The notes below the pieces were generated by a model. It was not told where the DNA came from. It worked only from the letters and a program-made list of their open reading frames with translations, and did not search any database. 64,000 bases of DNA from Rickettsiales bacterium (GTDB lineage Bacteria > Pseudomonadota > Alphaproteobacteria > Rickettsiales > Deianiraeaceae). Below, piece after piece: positions 18,291 to 28,199 of the stretch (position 1 is its first letter; each line of letters starts with the position of its first letter). Location of the stretch: positions 1-64,000 of the forward strand of contig JAFSXM010000001.1 of assembly GCA_017444095.1 (NCBI GenBank), in the 5' to 3' direction. Both the position numbers and the translations under genes were made by a program.

Positions 18291-21011
18291 TTATTTTTCA
18301 ATATCCAGTGTAATATTAGCGATGCCATCCACAATCTTGCAAAAATTGTCTCCTCTCTCCTCAAATGATTTATACTGGTCAAAACTTGCACAAAGCGGAG
18401 ACAACAAAACAACCCGCTTTTTGTTATTATTTACATTGTTTTTTGCCATTTTAAAAGCTTTTTTGACAGCAACATCCATTGTCCCGCATTTGACATATTT
18501 TATACCCAGCTCATCAAGTTCTTTTGCAAAACTTTCTGTGGCTTCGCCAATTAAAAATACACATTTTACACAAGCAAGATATGGCTTTAAAGTCAAAAAA
18601 CCTTCTTCTTTTCGCCGTCCACCTGCTATTAAATACACATCGTAGTTTTTATAAGCTTTTAAAGCCTGCTCCGTTGAATTGGCATTAGTCCCCTTGCTAT
18701 CATTAACAAATTCAATACCTTCAATAGTTTTTATAAGTTGCAATCTATGCTCCAAACCTTGAAAAGTTTTAACAGCCTCAAATGCCTGTTTAAAATCAAC
18801 ACCACAAAAATGAGTTATACCTACCGCTACAACAATATTTTGATTATTGTGAGAGCCTTTGAGGTTGGGAAACTCTCCATCGAATAAAGTATTATTTTTA
18901 TTAACAAAATAATACTTTTTGTCAATTGTGTGATAAAATAAAGTATTGGTGTATATCTTATCACCTTCATTATAATCCCAGCATCCCACAAACAACCAAT
19001 TAGGATTAATAAGCCAGTCAAAGCGTATACGACCATGACTTATTATACTATTTATTCCTTCTTGGCAAAAATATCCAACAGAAGAAAAATATCTTGCCCA
19101 TTCTCCAATGCCAAAACATTCTTTCATTAAACCATTTATTATTTGTTGCTTTTCTTCTGGCGTTTTTCCTTTCCAAGGGTCTTCAAATATTTTTGCTATA
19201 CCGCAGAAATGCACCAGCACACTCATATAGTTTGCAATGCAAAATAAAAACATCGTAAAAGGATCAAGATTTGCTATTGGACGGTTGGTATTTAGAACGC
19301 CATTGCCTTTTTCATCTACATCTTGAATAAAAAAATTTGCATTAGGATTTATGGAAAAATCAAAATAAACCATCTTTCTTTCACCGAAAAAATCAGAAGC
19401 AAAATAGCAATTTTGCTTATTCTTGATCTTAAAATACATTTTTTTTAAAAAATGATTTTCATCAATGTTTTTAAACTCTTCTTTTTCTTCAATTTTTTCA
19501 AACTTCCAACATTCATAACGATTTCTTTGTTGCCCCGCATGTATAGCATATTCAGATGCAAATTTATATAAAAATTTTGATACTTGGTGATTGAATAATA
19601 AATTGCCATCTTCGATAGTATATTTATTTGTAATATTAGCGTAAGTATATATACTAATGCCAGCAATTTTTATAATGTATGTATATGGAACATTTGCATC
19701 CCCATAATAAAAATTATAAAAATCCCTAATATCTTTATTTTGTTTCTTTGCGTTATCAACAGTTTGAGCAACCAATGGCACAAGCATCAAATTGTTGGCA
19801 ATACCATTTTCATTATAATAATTTCTTTCATCAGGGTTGTTGCAATTGTTTGGTTTTTTATATTGCATCTTCTCGTCAATTTTCGTTTGTATTTCATAAA
19901 AAGCTTCAATAATACATCTCAAACCATCAAAAAAAGTTATTATATGACTTCTTCTCCTTGCGTATCGTTCCTGTATTGTAACGTTTGGTAAATCTTGCAA
20001 CAACTTTATCATCGCTAATTTCATGGCATTATTGTTGTCATAAATATAATTGGAATCATAATAATTTGTTTCCATATTAGTGCTGGAAGTCAAAAATCTG
20101 TATACAATTTCATCTATAACCTTTCTGTCCTCTCTGCATTTATCATTGATTTCTGGTGCTAAATCATCATCCACACGATATGCCACCTTCCTCTCTGATA
20201 AATCAAATATCTTCATTTTTGCTTTAATGTATTCCTCCATTGTCCCGTGATAATCCAAATGGTCTGGCGAAACGTTGATTAAACCGCCAACATCAAACTT
20301 GACATATTTTGAAATCACCAAATTATACGATGACATTTCAACTACAAAATAATCGTATTTCTTAACCTCTTCTTCTGTAAAAGAAAGTGGATTAACTCCA
20401 ATATTACCACAAGCAACGGCCGGTTTGTCATTCTCATTTAAAATATGTGCCACCAAAGCAGTCGTCGTGCTTTTTCCATTTGTTCCAGTAATACCTATAA
20501 TCTTTTTGTTAGTTTTATATCTTAAATTATAAATCTCCAAGTAATTATAAAACAAATCAACATCGGAAATAATCTCCGCACCAATATTTTTCGCAATCTC
20601 AACAATTTTATGAGGGCTATTTTGAGTATGAACACTTGGCGACAAAATAATGTAGTTAATCTTCTTCTCTTTCAAAACTTGTTCACTGTAATCATATAAT
20701 TTATGATCCTCATTAACATCCACATTTTTTCGCAATCTCAACAATTTTATGAGGGCTATTTTGAGCATGAACACTAGGCGACAAAATAATGCATTAACTT
20801 TCAGAGTTTTTAAAGTTTTCTTATCATCGCCAGTAATGTAAAAAGGCAATTTGTGCCTTTGACAAAACATTACAGCCGACTCACCAGTTTTTCCAGTTCC
20901 AAAAATTAGATATGTGTTGTTCTGTGAAAACAGCTTTTTTGCATTATCTGTCTCTTTTGTTGTCGCATTGATTTTATTATTTACTTTGCTGGAAGCTGTC
21001 TTTTCACTCAT
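18291..21011 (-). CDS. murD: UDP-N-acetylmuramoylalanine--D-glutamate ligase with a very large insertion
   Basis: MurD adds D-Glu to UDP-MurNAc-L-Ala in the cytosol. All hallmarks are present: GITGTNGKSTT (about residue 172), EMSSYNL, NVSPDHLDYHG, then SHNNQN (about 715), GLEHRLQ, NDSKGTNANSTEQAL and the C-terminal LLSPLCASFDQYKSFEERGD. The protein is 906 aa against about 450-470 normally. The excess is mainly an unrecognised segment of roughly 350-400 residues inside the ATPase domain, between the DHLDYHG region and HNNQN. There is also a partial duplication near residues 75-140. The reading frame is open throughout. Lon is encoded nine bases upstream, DUF362 downstream. Confidence 0.92.
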   Translation of the reverse strand: MSEKTASSKVNNKINATTKETDNAKKLFSQNNTYLIFGTGKTGESAVMFCQRHKLPFYITGDDKKTLKTLKVNALFCRLVFMLKIALIKLLRLRKNVDVNEDHKLYDYSEQVLKEKKINYIILSPSVHTQNSPHKIVEIAKNIGAEIISDVDLFYNYLEIYNLRYKTNKKIIGITGTNGKSTTTALVAHILNENDKPAVACGNIGVNPLSFTEEEVKKYDYFVVEMSSYNLVISKYVKFDVGGLINVSPDHLDYHGTMEEYIKAKMKIFDLSERKVAYRVDDDLAPEINDKCREDRKVIDEIVYRFLTSSTNMETNYYDSNYIYDNNNAMKLAMIKLLQDLPNVTIQERYARRRSHIITFFDGLRCIIEAFYEIQTKIDEKMQYKKPNNCNNPDERNYYNENGIANNLMLVPLVAQTVDNAKKQNKDIRDFYNFYYGDANVPYTYIIKIAGISIYTYANITNKYTIEDGNLLFNHQVSKFLYKFASEYAIHAGQQRNRYECWKFEKIEEKEEFKNIDENHFLKKMYFKIKNKQNCYFASDFFGERKMVYFDFSINPNANFFIQDVDEKGNGVLNTNRPIANLDPFTMFLFCIANYMSVLVHFCGIAKIFEDPWKGKTPEEKQQIINGLMKECFGIGEWARYFSSVGYFCQEGINSIISHGRIRFDWLINPNWLFVGCWDYNEGDKIYTNTLFYHTIDKKYYFVNKNNTLFDGEFPNLKGSHNNQNIVVAVGITHFCGVDFKQAFEAVKTFQGLEHRLQLIKTIEGIEFVNDSKGTNANSTEQALKAYKNYDVYLIAGGRRKEEGFLTLKPYLACVKCVFLIGEATESFAKELDELGIKYVKCGTMDVAVKKAFKMAKNNVNNNKKRVVLLSPLCASFDQYKSFEERGDNFCKIVDGIANITLDIEK
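18900..20150 (-). other. In-frame insertion within murD (approximate bounds)
   Basis: Between the codons for RVDDDLAPE (near 20180) and those for FPNLKGSHNNQN (near 18860), MurD normally has under 100 residues. Here there are about 420. The extra sequence is rich in Tyr, Phe, Asn and charged residues, contains cysteines, and has no motif I recognise. It lacks intein block features: the downstream HNN is the native MurD motif. Base composition matches the neighbourhood. Confidence 0.7.
20587..20791 (-). repeat. Out-of-frame 66-bp duplication inside murD
   Basis: Bases 20587-20652 and 20726-20791 are nearly identical (two mismatches over the shared core) and are offset by 139 bp. Because 139 is not a multiple of three, the two copies are read in different frames. 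One gives the normal MurD segment ILSPSVHTQNSPHKIVEIAK, and the other gives LFCRLVFMLKIALIKLLRLR. The ORF nevertheless stays open. Confidence 0.88.
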
Positions 21012-21019
21012 ACAATAAT

Positions 21020-23611
21020 TTAAGCAATAACAGAACCACCATCAATATGTTTTCTATTTTTAATTAAAACTGGTTTATCTTGTTTGTGTATTTTTTCTTT
21101 TTTATTATTTAAACCACCTCTTTTTTTTACATTTATTGTTTTTAGTTTTGGCTGGTTAATATTTTTTTTGCTATTAAATGTTGCATTGTTATCTTTTTCA
21201 CCATTGCTGTTTTTTGCTTCTTCTTTTTTCATTGCCAACTTTTTATTTTCTTCTCGCAATTTTTTCAATGTGCCTTTGCCAAAAACCACATCCATCACCT
21301 GCTCTATTCGCTCACAAGGATGAATAATTAAATGCTTTAAAACTTTTTCTGGTATTTCTTCAAGGTCTTTTTCGTTATCTTTTGGAATAATAACCTGTTT
21401 TACACCACTTCTAACAGCAGAGGTAAGTTTTTCTCTTAAACCACCAATCGGTAAAACAGCACCGCGAAGTGATATTTCGCCTGTCATCGCTAAGTGCTTT
21501 GAAACAGGTTTATTCGTTAGTAAAGACACTAATGTGCTAACCATAGTAATACCAGCGGAAGGCCCATCTTTTGGTGTTGCCCCATCAGGCACATGAATAT
21601 GAATGTCGTAGTTCTTAAACACACTTTTGTCTATGCCAAATAATTCTGCTTTTGCCTTTACCAAACTAAAAGCAGTAGTAATGCTTTCTTTCATTACATT
21701 CCCAAGCTCGCCTGTAAATGTAATAGCTCCTTTGCCATTTGGTATTTTTACAGCCTCAATCATTAAAATATCCCCGCCGACTTCTGTATATGCCAAACCA
21801 TTCACAACTCCAACCAAGTCTTTTCTTTCAATTATAGTATGCTCAAATTTTCTAACTCCAAGATAATCTTTTAAATTCTTTGAAGATATTTCGACAGGCT
21901 TATTGTCTTTTAAGGAAGCCATAACACTCTTACGACATAATTTGGCAATTTTCCTTTCTAAGTCTCTAACACCTGCCTCGCGAGTATAATATTTAATTGT
22001 ATCCATAATTGCACCATCGTGAATTTTGCATTCATCTTCTTTTAAACCATTTTCTTTAAGCTGACGAGGAATAATAAAATTCTTGGCAATTTTAAACTTC
22101 TCTTGTTCCAAATAACTTGGAACTTTTATCAATTCCAACCTGTCAAGCAATGGACGAGCTATTTTTAAACTATTTGCAGTTGCGACAAACAACACATTTG
22201 ACAAATCATACTCAACCTCAAGGTAATGATCTACAAACTTGCTGTTTTGTTGATAGTCCAACACTTCCAACAAAGCACCAGCAGGGTCGCCACGATTATC
22301 ACTTACAATTTTGTCAATCTCATCCAATAAAATCAATGGATTGGTAGTTTTTGCCTGCCTCATTGCATTGATAATTTTACCCGGCATCGACCCAAGATAT
22401 GTTTTTCTATGCCCTCTTATTTCAGCCTCATCACCGACACCACCAAGAGCAATTTTCACAAACTCTCTCCCTGTTGCCTTTGCCATTGCCTCTGCTAAAC
22501 TTGTCTTTCCAACACCCGGTGCCCCATATAAACACAAGATTGTCTTTTTTGGTTGTTCCCCTGTCTTAATCTGCACAGCAATGCTTTCAAGTATTCTTTC
22601 TTTTGCCTTCTCCATGCCATAATGGCTATCATTTAAATATTTTTCAGCTCCCTTAATATCTGTTTTTAATACACTTTTTTCCGTCCACGGGAGACTAAAA
22701 ATAGTATCCAAATAACCACGAATAACACCTGCTTCACTCGTCATATTACCAAGATACTTCAATCTATTTATCTCCTCTTTTACCTTTTCCGCAACAGACT
22801 TTGGTAAATGTTTCTGCTCTATTTTTTTTTCATATTTATCTGCTAAATCAAGCACATTATCGCTATCTCCCAGCTCTTTACGAATTTGCTTCATTTGCTC
22901 TTGAAGATAAAATTCACGATTATTCTTCTCTATGCTTTTATCAGTTTTTCGTTTTATATCTTTCTGTATTTTTATCATAGAGTTTTCTTGCGATAAAAAG
23001 CCTAAAAGCATCATCATTCTTTCCTCAACATTAGATGTTTTTAATAATGATAGTTGTTGCTGTATGGTTAATGGCAATTTTGATGCCAAGACATCGCATA
23101 GTGTGTCAAAATTATCAATAGACAAAATACTTTGCACCATTCCAATATTCAATCTTTCGTGATTTTCAACATACTTACTCAGCTCAACCACCAAATCATT
23201 TTTCATCAAAAGCAGTTTATTATCGTCATAATTTAGAACAGCGGGAATTGTTAATGTTGCCTGTATGTATTCATTATCTATGTAATTCACGACATCAGCC
23301 CTACAAATACAATCAAATGTAATTTTTAGTGTCCCATCTGGTAGTTTCATTGATTGTGCAATTTTACAAATTGTTCCAAATTGTTGTAATTTTCTAATAT
23401 TGATGTCGTCAACGAAATGCCCATCGTAATTCACAACAAAAACATCATTATTATCCCTTACAGCTTCTTCAATAGCCAATACTGCTTTTTTTCTACCAAC
23501 AAATATACCAACAATGGTGTTTGGGAAAATAACAATATCACTTACCGGAACAACAGGCAAAGTATATGTTTTTGGTTTTTTAAAATTATTAAAAGGTTTT
23601 TGAAAAATCAT
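21020..23611 (-). CDS. lon: ATP-dependent protease Lon
   Basis: Lon degrades misfolded and regulatory proteins in the cytosol. The 863-aa protein has the N-terminal substrate-binding domain (about residues 15-210), coiled coil, AAA+ module with Walker A GAPGVGKT (about 365) and Walker B LILLDEIDK. The C-terminal protease domain has the Ser-Lys dyad in PKDGPSAGIT and GGLREK. About 80 residues after the normal end form a Lys/Asn-rich low-complexity tail. It is located between murE and murD, nine bases before murD. Confidence 0.97.
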   Translation of the reverse strand: MIFQKPFNNFKKPKTYTLPVVPVSDIVIFPNTIVGIFVGRKKAVLAIEEAVRDNNDVFVVNYDGHFVDDINIRKLQQFGTICKIAQSMKLPDGTLKITFDCICRADVVNYIDNEYIQATLTIPAVLNYDDNKLLLMKNDLVVELSKYVENHERLNIGMVQSILSIDNFDTLCDVLASKLPLTIQQQLSLLKTSNVEERMMMLLGFLSQENSMIKIQKDIKRKTDKSIEKNNREFYLQEQMKQIRKELGDSDNVLDLADKYEKKIEQKHLPKSVAEKVKEEINRLKYLGNMTSEAGVIRGYLDTIFSLPWTEKSVLKTDIKGAEKYLNDSHYGMEKAKERILESIAVQIKTGEQPKKTILCLYGAPGVGKTSLAEAMAKATGREFVKIALGGVGDEAEIRGHRKTYLGSMPGKIINAMRQAKTTNPLILLDEIDKIVSDNRGDPAGALLEVLDYQQNSKFVDHYLEVEYDLSNVLFVATANSLKIARPLLDRLELIKVPSYLEQEKFKIAKNFIIPRQLKENGLKEDECKIHDGAIMDTIKYYTREAGVRDLERKIAKLCRKSVMASLKDNKPVEISSKNLKDYLGVRKFEHTIIERKDLVGVVNGLAYTEVGGDILMIEAVKIPNGKGAITFTGELGNVMKESITTAFSLVKAKAELFGIDKSVFKNYDIHIHVPDGATPKDGPSAGITMVSTLVSLLTNKPVSKHLAMTGEISLRGAVLPIGGLREKLTSAVRSGVKQVIIPKDNEKDLEEIPEKVLKHLIIHPCERIEQVMDVVFGKGTLKKLREENKKLAMKKEEAKNSNGEKDNNATFNSKKNINQPKLKTINVKKRGGLNNKKEKIHKQDKPVLIKNRKHIDGGSVIA

Positions 23612-23688
23612 ATCAATACTAAATATAGCTTATTTTTTGGTTTTTCAACAAAACCAACATCGTCTACATAAATCTGTAATACTAAAAA

Positions 23689-25290
23689 TCAAAAGTTATT
23701 ATACTTTTGTATAAATTTCTCAACCATTTCGCAATCGTCAAAATGTATTTTTTCATTACCAAAGATTTGATAATCCTCGTGCCCTTTACCTGCAATCAAA
23801 ACACAAACATCATTTTTAATATCACTTTGAATATGTGAAAAATACCAATCAATAGATTGTTCTATCGCCTTTTCACGATTAGTATTCACAACAATTTCAC
23901 ATTTTATATTATTTTTAGAAAATTTTTTTCTTATATTATCAATTTCATCTTTCACAAACTCATCGTCCTTTAAATCGTTGTCTGTGTTTTTTTCAAAACA
24001 CAATATATCCTCAATAATCTTATCAGGATTTTCTGTTCTTGGATTATCATTGGTTAAAAATACTTCATCACACAACAATTTAGCGATCTCAAACATTATT
24101 GGCCGTTTTTTTTTATCACGATCACCACCACAGCCAAACACAACGGCAATCTTTTTGTAAATACCTCTTAAAAGCAATAAACTTTCCTCCAATGAAGTTG
24201 GACTATGTGCATAATCAACAAAAATATTATATTTTTCATCAACCTTTTCCATACGACCTTTTGGTGCTTTAATAAAAGGCATCTGCTGACACAAATACTC
24301 AACATCACAACCATTCTTTTCGGCAACTAATAATGCCAATACAAGGTTCTTAACTTGAAAAGAACCCAGTATGTTTGTTTTAAAAGAATACATTTTACAA
24401 TTCTTTTCAAATTTTACAATTTGTTGTTTGTTAACATTATCATTTTCAATACTTATTATTTTACATTTTGCATCCTTGTTAAATCCAAAAGTATCAACAG
24501 ATAAATGATTATTATTGCAACAATAAATTACTTCATTTGCAACATCGTCATCTATGTTTATAATTGCCACATCTCCACCTTTCTGGCAATCTGTAAATAG
24601 CTTCTCTTTGGCGGACAAGTAATTATGCATGTTCCCGTGATAATCCAAATGGTCTTGGCTTAAATTTGTAAAACCAGACACATTTATATGTAAGCCAGCA
24701 AGCCTGTGTTGCTCTAATGCATGGCTTGAAGCCTCAAAAACCACATATTCCACACCCAACTCATACATTTGGTTTAAAAATCTATACATCTCATCAACAA
24801 AAGGTGTTGTTAAGGTATCATCTTTCTTCATTTTATGCCATACAGTTGCTCTGCCACACTTATTCCCATCAACAGCATTTCCATTTGTATAATAAGCACC
24901 TATTGTTCCAATATATCCACACTTCTTACCACACAAATTCATCATTTGCATTGCAAACCAACAAGTTGATGTTTTACCCTTTGTGCCAGTTATTGCTGAA
25001 AGATAATTTGGTAAAATATATCTATCTTGAAGTTGTTTTACTAAAAAATTATAAATTTCACTTTCTGGTATTTCAATAATCTTTTTTGTTATATCGGCTT
25101 GTTTCACCACATCAACATTAACTGGTAATTTGCCATCATTCAATCGTTTATAAAAGCCTTCAACGGCATAAATGATAGAGGCTTTCTGTAATACATCGTT
25201 TGATAAATATTTTTCAGCCGATAAAAAGCAAAAAAGCACATCACCATTGGCAATGTGCTTAGTATTTGTCGCAATATTATAGTTATTCAC
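23689..25290 (-). CDS. murE: UDP-MurNAc-tripeptide synthetase MurE
   Basis: MurE adds the third peptide residue to UDP-MurNAc-dipeptide. The 533-aa product has the P-loop GTKGKTST (Lys instead of the common Asn), the DHLDYHGN motif, the LGSFQVKNLVLAL segment and DNPRTENP, the motif that marks meso-diaminopimelate-adding enzymes. The C-terminal GKGHEDYQ is present. The start is GTG at 25290. The DsbA-like gene lies 14 bases upstream, and lon follows downstream, so the cell-wall genes murE and murD bracket a protease gene. Confidence 0.95.
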   Translation of the reverse strand: MNNYNIATNTKHIANGDVLFCFLSAEKYLSNDVLQKASIIYAVEGFYKRLNDGKLPVNVDVVKQADITKKIIEIPESEIYNFLVKQLQDRYILPNYLSAITGTKGKTSTCWFAMQMMNLCGKKCGYIGTIGAYYTNGNAVDGNKCGRATVWHKMKKDDTLTTPFVDEMYRFLNQMYELGVEYVVFEASSHALEQHRLAGLHINVSGFTNLSQDHLDYHGNMHNYLSAKEKLFTDCQKGGDVAIINIDDDVANEVIYCCNNNHLSVDTFGFNKDAKCKIISIENDNVNKQQIVKFEKNCKMYSFKTNILGSFQVKNLVLALLVAEKNGCDVEYLCQQMPFIKAPKGRMEKVDEKYNIFVDYAHSPTSLEESLLLLRGIYKKIAVVFGCGGDRDKKKRPIMFEIAKLLCDEVFLTNDNPRTENPDKIIEDILCFEKNTDNDLKDDEFVKDEIDNIRKKFSKNNIKCEIVVNTNREKAIEQSIDWYFSHIQSDIKNDVCVLIAGKGHEDYQIFGNEKIHFDDCEMVEKFIQKYNNF

Positions 25291-25304
25291 TAATATACAA
25301 AAAA

Positions 25305-26036
25305 CTACCTTAACATTGACTCAATTTGGTCAGCAGATATCATGCCACCAACAAATTTTCCTCCAATTATTAAAGCAGGTGTACCTTGTAAACCAAGTTC
25401 TTTTGCATATCCATAGTTCTTTTCAATTATATCTCTTACCTTTTCGTCTTTTTTGGCCTTCTCAAACACACCAGCATCAATCTTTAAAGATTTCAAGGCA
25501 GATTTAATTGTTGCAGGATCGGCCTGTGTTTTTGCCATCTCATTATAATATCCTTCAAGCTTACTTGGATAATGTTGAGCCAAATACACACCAACTTGTG
25601 CTGCTATTAAAGAATTTGCTGACAAAATCGGCATATCAACTAACACAATTTTAACATCTTTATTTTTTGAAATCAATTTCTTTAATTCAACCGTTTGTCT
25701 CTTGCAATGTCCACAATTATAGTCAAAGAATTCCACAACCAATTTCGAACCATTTTTATTTCCAATGATTGATTTGCTTTCAGCAACAATCTTCTTTGCT
25801 ATTTCAGGAGCTTTTTTTGTAGAAGCTTCTTGTTGTTTTTGTTGCTCTTGTTGATACATATTGTTAATTGCATCAACTATAAACTTTGGATCTTTATTTA
25901 TAGCTTTTTTAGCCATTGCACCACTACAAAAACAGCAAACAATAATCGAAACAATCGCTGAAATGCAAATTGTCATTGCAACATTTTTTACCAGTGCATA
26001 ATGTTTTTTTGCTCTCATTTTGCTAAAAATACTCAT
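25305..26036 (-). CDS. DsbA-like periplasmic thiol oxidoreductase
   Basis: A 243-aa exported thioredoxin-fold protein. A basic N-terminus and hydrophobic stretch (about residues 17-41) form a signal peptide or anchor. A helical linker rich in Gln follows, then the DsbA-like fold with active-site CGHC at residues 108-111 and the cis-Pro loop GTPAL near 220. Members form or isomerise disulfides in the periplasm; related proteins are common surface-associated antigens in Rickettsiales. It lies just upstream of murE on the same strand. Confidence 0.87.
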   Translation of the reverse strand: MSIFSKMRAKKHYALVKNVAMTICISAIVSIIVCCFCSGAMAKKAINKDPKFIVDAINNMYQQEQQKQQEASTKKAPEIAKKIVAESKSIIGNKNGSKLVVEFFDYNCGHCKRQTVELKKLISKNKDVKIVLVDMPILSANSLIAAQVGVYLAQHYPSKLEGYYNEMAKTQADPATIKSALKSLKIDAGVFEKAKKDEKVRDIIEKNYGYAKELGLQGTPALIIGGKFVGGMISADQIESMLR

Positions 26037-26112
26037 AAAACTATAAACAAATCATTTCAGTAAAAATGAATGTAAAAATAAATTGCAAGCAAAAAACAAC
26101 AACGACTTATAA

Positions 26113-28152
26113 TTATTCAATCATAAGTTTCCATTCGTCTTCTGTTAAAATTGTAATTCCTAATTCTTTTGCTTTATCTAATTTACTACCAGCATCAGCA
26201 CCATACACAAGATAATCAGTATTACCAGATATAGATGACAAAACCTTAAATCCTAACAGCTCTGCTTGTATCTTGGCTTGATTTCTTGTCATACTTTGTA
26301 ATGTGCCTGTAAAAATAACACTTTTGCCAACAAACTTTTCGTTTATTTTGCTCTTATCAATCATTAAAGGATGTATCGTCATTATTTGTTGTAGTTGTCT
26401 AACAATAAATAAATTATCGTCGTCGCTAAAATATGCTATCATATTTTTTATAAATTCATCTCCAAGACCATTTATACCATCCAAACGAGAAAAACATTCC
26501 TTATCCGCTAACAAATCGTTGAAGTCTCTATAATATTTTGCTATTAACTTGGCAATATTTTCACCAACATCTTTTATACCAATGGCATATAAAACTTTAT
26601 CAAAACTCCTATTTTTTGCCTCCTCTATGGAAGACAAAAGGTTTTGTGTAGACTTAAAACCGAAACCATCAAGATTTTCTAATACTTGAATGTGATTTTT
26701 CAAATTAAATATATCCAATATACCTCTAATAATTCCCAGCTCATAAAATCTCGCAATCACTTTTTTTCCAAGACCATTTACATCTATACCATTTCTCGAT
26801 GTAAAATGCCTAATGCTATCTATAATTTGCTCCTTACATCCTTTATGGTTAGGGCAAACAATTGCCACCTCCTCATTATCATTGATTAAAGTGCTATTAC
26901 AGCAAGGACAATGTGTTGGTTGAATAATTGTTTGTCTATCTTTGCCCGTTTCCTTAACCTCAATAATCTTTGGTATCACATCGCCAGCTCTCTTGACGAC
27001 CACCAAATCGTTTAATGCAAGACCAAGACGGGCAATCTCGTCATAATTATGTAGTGTCGCCCGTTTAACAATGATGCCACCAATATTTACTGGTATAAGC
27101 TCTGCGACAGGTGTTATAACACCTGTTCTGCCAACTTGATTGACAACATTTACAATTTTTGTTATTGCAGTCAAACCGGAAAATTTATAAGCTATCGCCC
27201 ATCTTGGGTCGTGTGCTGTGCTACCCAATTGTTTATGAATACTAAAATCATTTATTTTAACCACTACACCATCTATATCGCAATCAAGTTCATATCTAAT
27301 TTCCGCTATCTCTTGATGATATTGTTGTATCTCATCTATTGTTTTTACCAATCTATATTTATCATTAACTACAAAACCAAGTTTTTCCAATAATTTTAAT
27401 GTTTCATATTGAGAATTTGTAATTTCTCTACTGCAAACACCAATGGCATAAGCATAATAACTTAAATGTCTTTGCTTTACAATTTCTGCATTCAATTGTC
27501 GAAGAGTTCCACTCGCGGCATTTCGTGGATTTGAAAACTTGTCTTTATCATCCAGTTCATCGTTTAACTTCTCAAAAGCATCTTTTGGCATATAAATCTC
27601 ACCTCTTACCTCAAACTCATCTAATTTTGATGCTTCGCTATCTGTTGGCAATTCTCTTGGAAAAGTTGGTATCTGTAAGGCATTATTAGTTACATCCTCT
27701 CCAATTAAGCCATCTCCACGAGTAGCAATATACTTTAATTTACCCTTGCAATACATAGCGGAAAACGACAAGCCGTCTATCTTCAATTCACAAACACATT
27801 CTGGGAAAATATCTATCTTTAATAGTCGTTTCACCCTTTCAACATAATCATCAAATTCCTCTCTTGTTAAAGCATTTGCCAATGACATCATTTTTTGTTT
27901 ATGAACTATCTTTGGAAATCTACCATTTGCTCTAAAACCAACTTTCTGCTCTACAAATTCATCGCCAAATAGAGTTGGTTTTGTGTTAACTTGTTGCCGT
28001 AAATGTTCCAATTCCTTTTTCAACAAGTCATACTCATAATCACTTACCAATGATTTATTTTCGTCATAATATGCTTTATTATATTTTTCTATTTTCTTTT
28101 CTAATTCTACAATTCTATTTTCTAAATTGTTATTTATACTATCTTTTGTCAT
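26113..28152 (-). CDS. ligA: NAD-dependent DNA ligase
   Basis: LigA seals nicks during replication and repair using NAD+. The 679-aa protein has the N-terminal Ia domain, the nucleotidyl-transfer lysine in ELKIDGLSFSA (about residue 117), the OB-fold, a four-cysteine zinc finger (CPCC, then CPNHKGC), helix-hairpin-helix repeats (DGINGLGDE and others) and a C-terminal BRCT domain with VIFTGTLQ near 610. Length and order are normal. Confidence 0.97.
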   Translation of the reverse strand: MTKDSINNNLENRIVELEKKIEKYNKAYYDENKSLVSDYEYDLLKKELEHLRQQVNTKPTLFGDEFVEQKVGFRANGRFPKIVHKQKMMSLANALTREEFDDYVERVKRLLKIDIFPECVCELKIDGLSFSAMYCKGKLKYIATRGDGLIGEDVTNNALQIPTFPRELPTDSEASKLDEFEVRGEIYMPKDAFEKLNDELDDKDKFSNPRNAASGTLRQLNAEIVKQRHLSYYAYAIGVCSREITNSQYETLKLLEKLGFVVNDKYRLVKTIDEIQQYHQEIAEIRYELDCDIDGVVVKINDFSIHKQLGSTAHDPRWAIAYKFSGLTAITKIVNVVNQVGRTGVITPVAELIPVNIGGIIVKRATLHNYDEIARLGLALNDLVVVKRAGDVIPKIIEVKETGKDRQTIIQPTHCPCCNSTLINDNEEVAIVCPNHKGCKEQIIDSIRHFTSRNGIDVNGLGKKVIARFYELGIIRGILDIFNLKNHIQVLENLDGFGFKSTQNLLSSIEEAKNRSFDKVLYAIGIKDVGENIAKLIAKYYRDFNDLLADKECFSRLDGINGLGDEFIKNMIAYFSDDDNLFIVRQLQQIMTIHPLMIDKSKINEKFVGKSVIFTGTLQSMTRNQAKIQAELLGFKVLSSISGNTDYLVYGADAGSKLDKAKELGITILTEDEWKLMIE

Positions 28153-28199
28153 CTGTATAACTGCAATTCACAATTATTATTTTGCAAGAGCGAGATTAC

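Noticed and set aside
18291-21011. Intein inside MurD
   Set aside because: The downstream HNN before the continuing sequence is the native MurD HNxxN motif. No splice-junction Cys/Ser/Thr blocks or homing-endonuclease motifs are visible.
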